The notes beneath the pieces were generated by a model that ran no database searches, was not told where the DNA came from, and was given only the letters and a program-made list of their open reading frames with translations. A stretch of DNA of 12,196 nt from the NCBI GenBank assembly GCA_016209865.1, contig JACQVL010000308.1:1-12196 (forward strand), written 5' to 3'. This document shows positions 10,022-12,196 of the stretch, piece by piece (the first letter of the stretch is position 1; every line of letters starts with the position of its first letter). This DNA is from Candidatus Latescibacterota bacterium. GTDB lineage: Bacteria > JAAXHH01 > JACQVL01. A program made the translations under genes and the position numbers.

Positions 10022-10043
10022 GGGCGGCCACGGAGGGCCGCCC
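10022..10043. repeat. GC-only hairpin downstream of htrA
   Basis: GGGCGGCC (10022-10029) and GGCCGCCC (10036-10043) form a perfect 8-bp stem around a 6-nt loop. It lies about 50 nt after the htrA stop on the minus strand. There is no T-run after it, so it is not a standard intrinsic terminator, though it could stabilise the 3' end of the htrA transcript. The form GTAGGGGCGGCCC...GGCCGCCC resembles small dispersed hairpin repeats I recall from environmental genomes. Confidence 0.5.
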
Positions 10044-10050
10044 CTACTCG

Positions 10051-10093
10051 TCACTGGTCACTGGTTTTACCGACCACCGGCCACCGACCACCG
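10051..10093. repeat. Two adjacent short direct repeats after htrA
   Basis: TCACTGG occurs twice head to tail at 10051-10057 and 10058-10064. After TTTT, the 11-mer ACCGACCACCG occurs twice at 10069-10079 and 10083-10093 with a GCC spacer; the second copy ends 1 nt from the htrA stop codon. Both repeats are exact. They are non-coding and adjoin the GC hairpin, so the three together may be one composite element. Confidence 0.6.
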
Positions 10094-10094
10094 C

Positions 10095-11585
<1,491 letters not shown>

Positions 11586-11598
11586 ACGGGGCTGTCCT

Positions 11599-12196
11599 TC
11601 ACACGCGGCCGAAGATTTCGGTCGCACGCTCGATGCTCAGGGCTGACTGCGTTTCCCCCCGGCAGCTATACCAGCACCGGTCGCAGGCAATCGGTTTGGC
11701 GGTGCTCTGGTACTCCGTGTAATGCGCGGTGACGGGTAATTCGGGACAGGGTTTGATGTCCCCGTCCGGGGTGAGTTGGATGAGCCATTTCCCCGCCGCC
11801 TGGCACGTCTGCGGGAGCGTCCCCCGGAAATACTCCGGCACCCGCCGCAGGTAATACCCGGAGCTGACGATGTTGCCCAACGGGCGTTTCAGCCGGATCA
11901 GCTCCTCGACCACACGGGCGACCTGCTCCGCCTGGTCGAGGCGGATCATGTGGGCCTGGTTCCCGTTCTTGAAATCGCTGTAGCAACTGTACGAGACCTT
12001 CGCTCCCCAGTGCCGTGCCTGATGGGCGATCGGGATGAGATGATCGAGGTTCTCCTGCATGATGACCGTGTTGAGCACGATGTTCATCCCGCGTGCCGTC
12101 ATCTGCGGGATGAGGCGCGTCAGATGCTCGTACAGCCCGTCGATCCCGCGTTCCGCGTCATGCTCCGGGCCGAGGTAGTTGAGGGAGATGGCGATC
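11599..12196 (-). CDS. Radical SAM/SPASM-like protein, C-terminal part (runs off right edge)
   Basis: About 198 residues are visible; the frame is open to the window edge, so the N-terminus with the CxxxCxxC cluster motif is missing. The first visible residues, AISLNYLGPEHDAERGIDGLYEHL, match the radical SAM barrel strand usually written S(L/I)D-x(n)-HD-x-x-RG. MNIVLNTVIMQENLDHL is the next typical strand and helix. The C-terminal part has five cysteines (visible residues 131, 150, 171, 174 and 178) in the pattern C-x18-C-x20-C-x2-C-x3-C, with TPDGDIKPCPELP between the first pair. This resembles a SPASM or shortened Twitch auxiliary iron-sulphur site. Such enzymes modify peptides, proteins or cofactors; the substrate is not evident. 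Its stop lies 13 nt before htrA, so the two are probably co-transcribed. Confidence 0.85.
   Translation of the reverse strand, partial: IAISLNYLGPEHDAERGIDGLYEHLTRLIPQMTARGMNIVLNTVIMQENLDHLIPIAHQARHWGAKVSYSCYSDFKNGNQAHMIRLDQAEQVARVVEELIRLKRPLGNIVSSGYYLRRVPEYFRGTLPQTCQAAGKWLIQLTPDGDIKPCPELPVTAHYTEYQSTAKPIACDRCWYSCRGETQSALSIERATEIFGRV

Larger units (their letters stand above)
9723..10094. other. Non-coding interval between htrA and groES
   Basis: This 372-nt stretch holds no credible gene; the short open frames across it look like no known protein. It should contain the groESL promoter on the minus strand. The best sigma-70-like pair I find (TTGTGT at 9937-9942, 18 nt, TGATAT at 9913-9918) is weak. 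No sigma-32-type or sigma-54-type match and no CIRCE operator is evident. It also carries a 13-bp palindrome, a GC-only hairpin, two sets of direct repeats next to the htrA stop, and a purine-rich repeat in the groES leader, listed separately. The mixed composition, with AT-rich patches around 9890-9990, differs from the coding DNA on both sides. Confidence 0.7.

Noticed and set aside
11586-11627. Longer HtrA start 14 codons upstream
   Set aside because: It would overlap the radical SAM gene, adds a non-hydrophobic leader ahead of the anchor, and lacks the well-placed AAGGA that precedes the ATG at 11585.

Overview
All recognisable genes in this window lie on the minus strand, so transcription runs from the high coordinates to the low ones. 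The DNA is GC-rich by eye and codons mostly end in G or C. GTG starts are common (groEL, the DUF58 gene, the ABC ATPase, the DUF4340 gene). An envelope-anchored HtrA, GroES/GroEL, MoxR-DUF58 and a Gld-type ABC cassette together suggest a free-living, probably Gram-negative environmental bacterium. A high-GC lineage such as Methylomirabilota/NC10, Nitrospirota or a deltaproteobacterial group would fit, but I cannot fix the phylum from the sequence alone. I see no phage, transposase, CRISPR, tRNA or rRNA.

In transcription order the layout is as follows. (1) The C-terminal part of a radical SAM protein with a cysteine-rich SPASM/Twitch-like tail enters from the right edge. It is followed 13 nt later by a membrane-anchored HtrA/Deg serine protease with two PDZ domains. 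(2) A 372-nt non-coding stretch (9723-10094) holds a GC-only hairpin, two kinds of short direct repeat, a 13-bp palindrome and a purine-rich repeat. (3) groES and groEL follow, closed by a strong hairpin terminator. (4) A FmdB-type zinc-ribbon protein, a MoxR AAA+ ATPase and a DUF58 (VWA-like) protein are tightly packed, with a 2-nt gap and then a GTGA overlap. (5) A 125-nt AT-rich spacer carries a plausible promoter. (6) A five-gene cassette follows: ABC ATPase, ABC-2 permease, GldG-like protein, DUF4340 protein, and the N-terminus of a secreted BatD-like protein that runs off the left edge. Its genes overlap or nearly touch (ATGA, 4 nt, 16 nt, TAATG).

The right half is a protein quality-control block (HtrA protease, GroESL chaperonin). 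The left half resembles the GldA/GldF/GldG transporter of gliding Bacteroidetes. Here it is joined to MoxR-DUF58 and a BatD-like protein, with no gliding genes in view. My inference is that MoxR, DUF58, the BatD-like protein and the ABC complex form one envelope-associated machine whose substrate is unknown. The DUF4340 protein is notable because it is built from four copies of the domain. This cassette is the most interesting part of the window: its parts are recognisable, but their joint function outside gliding bacteria is not established.
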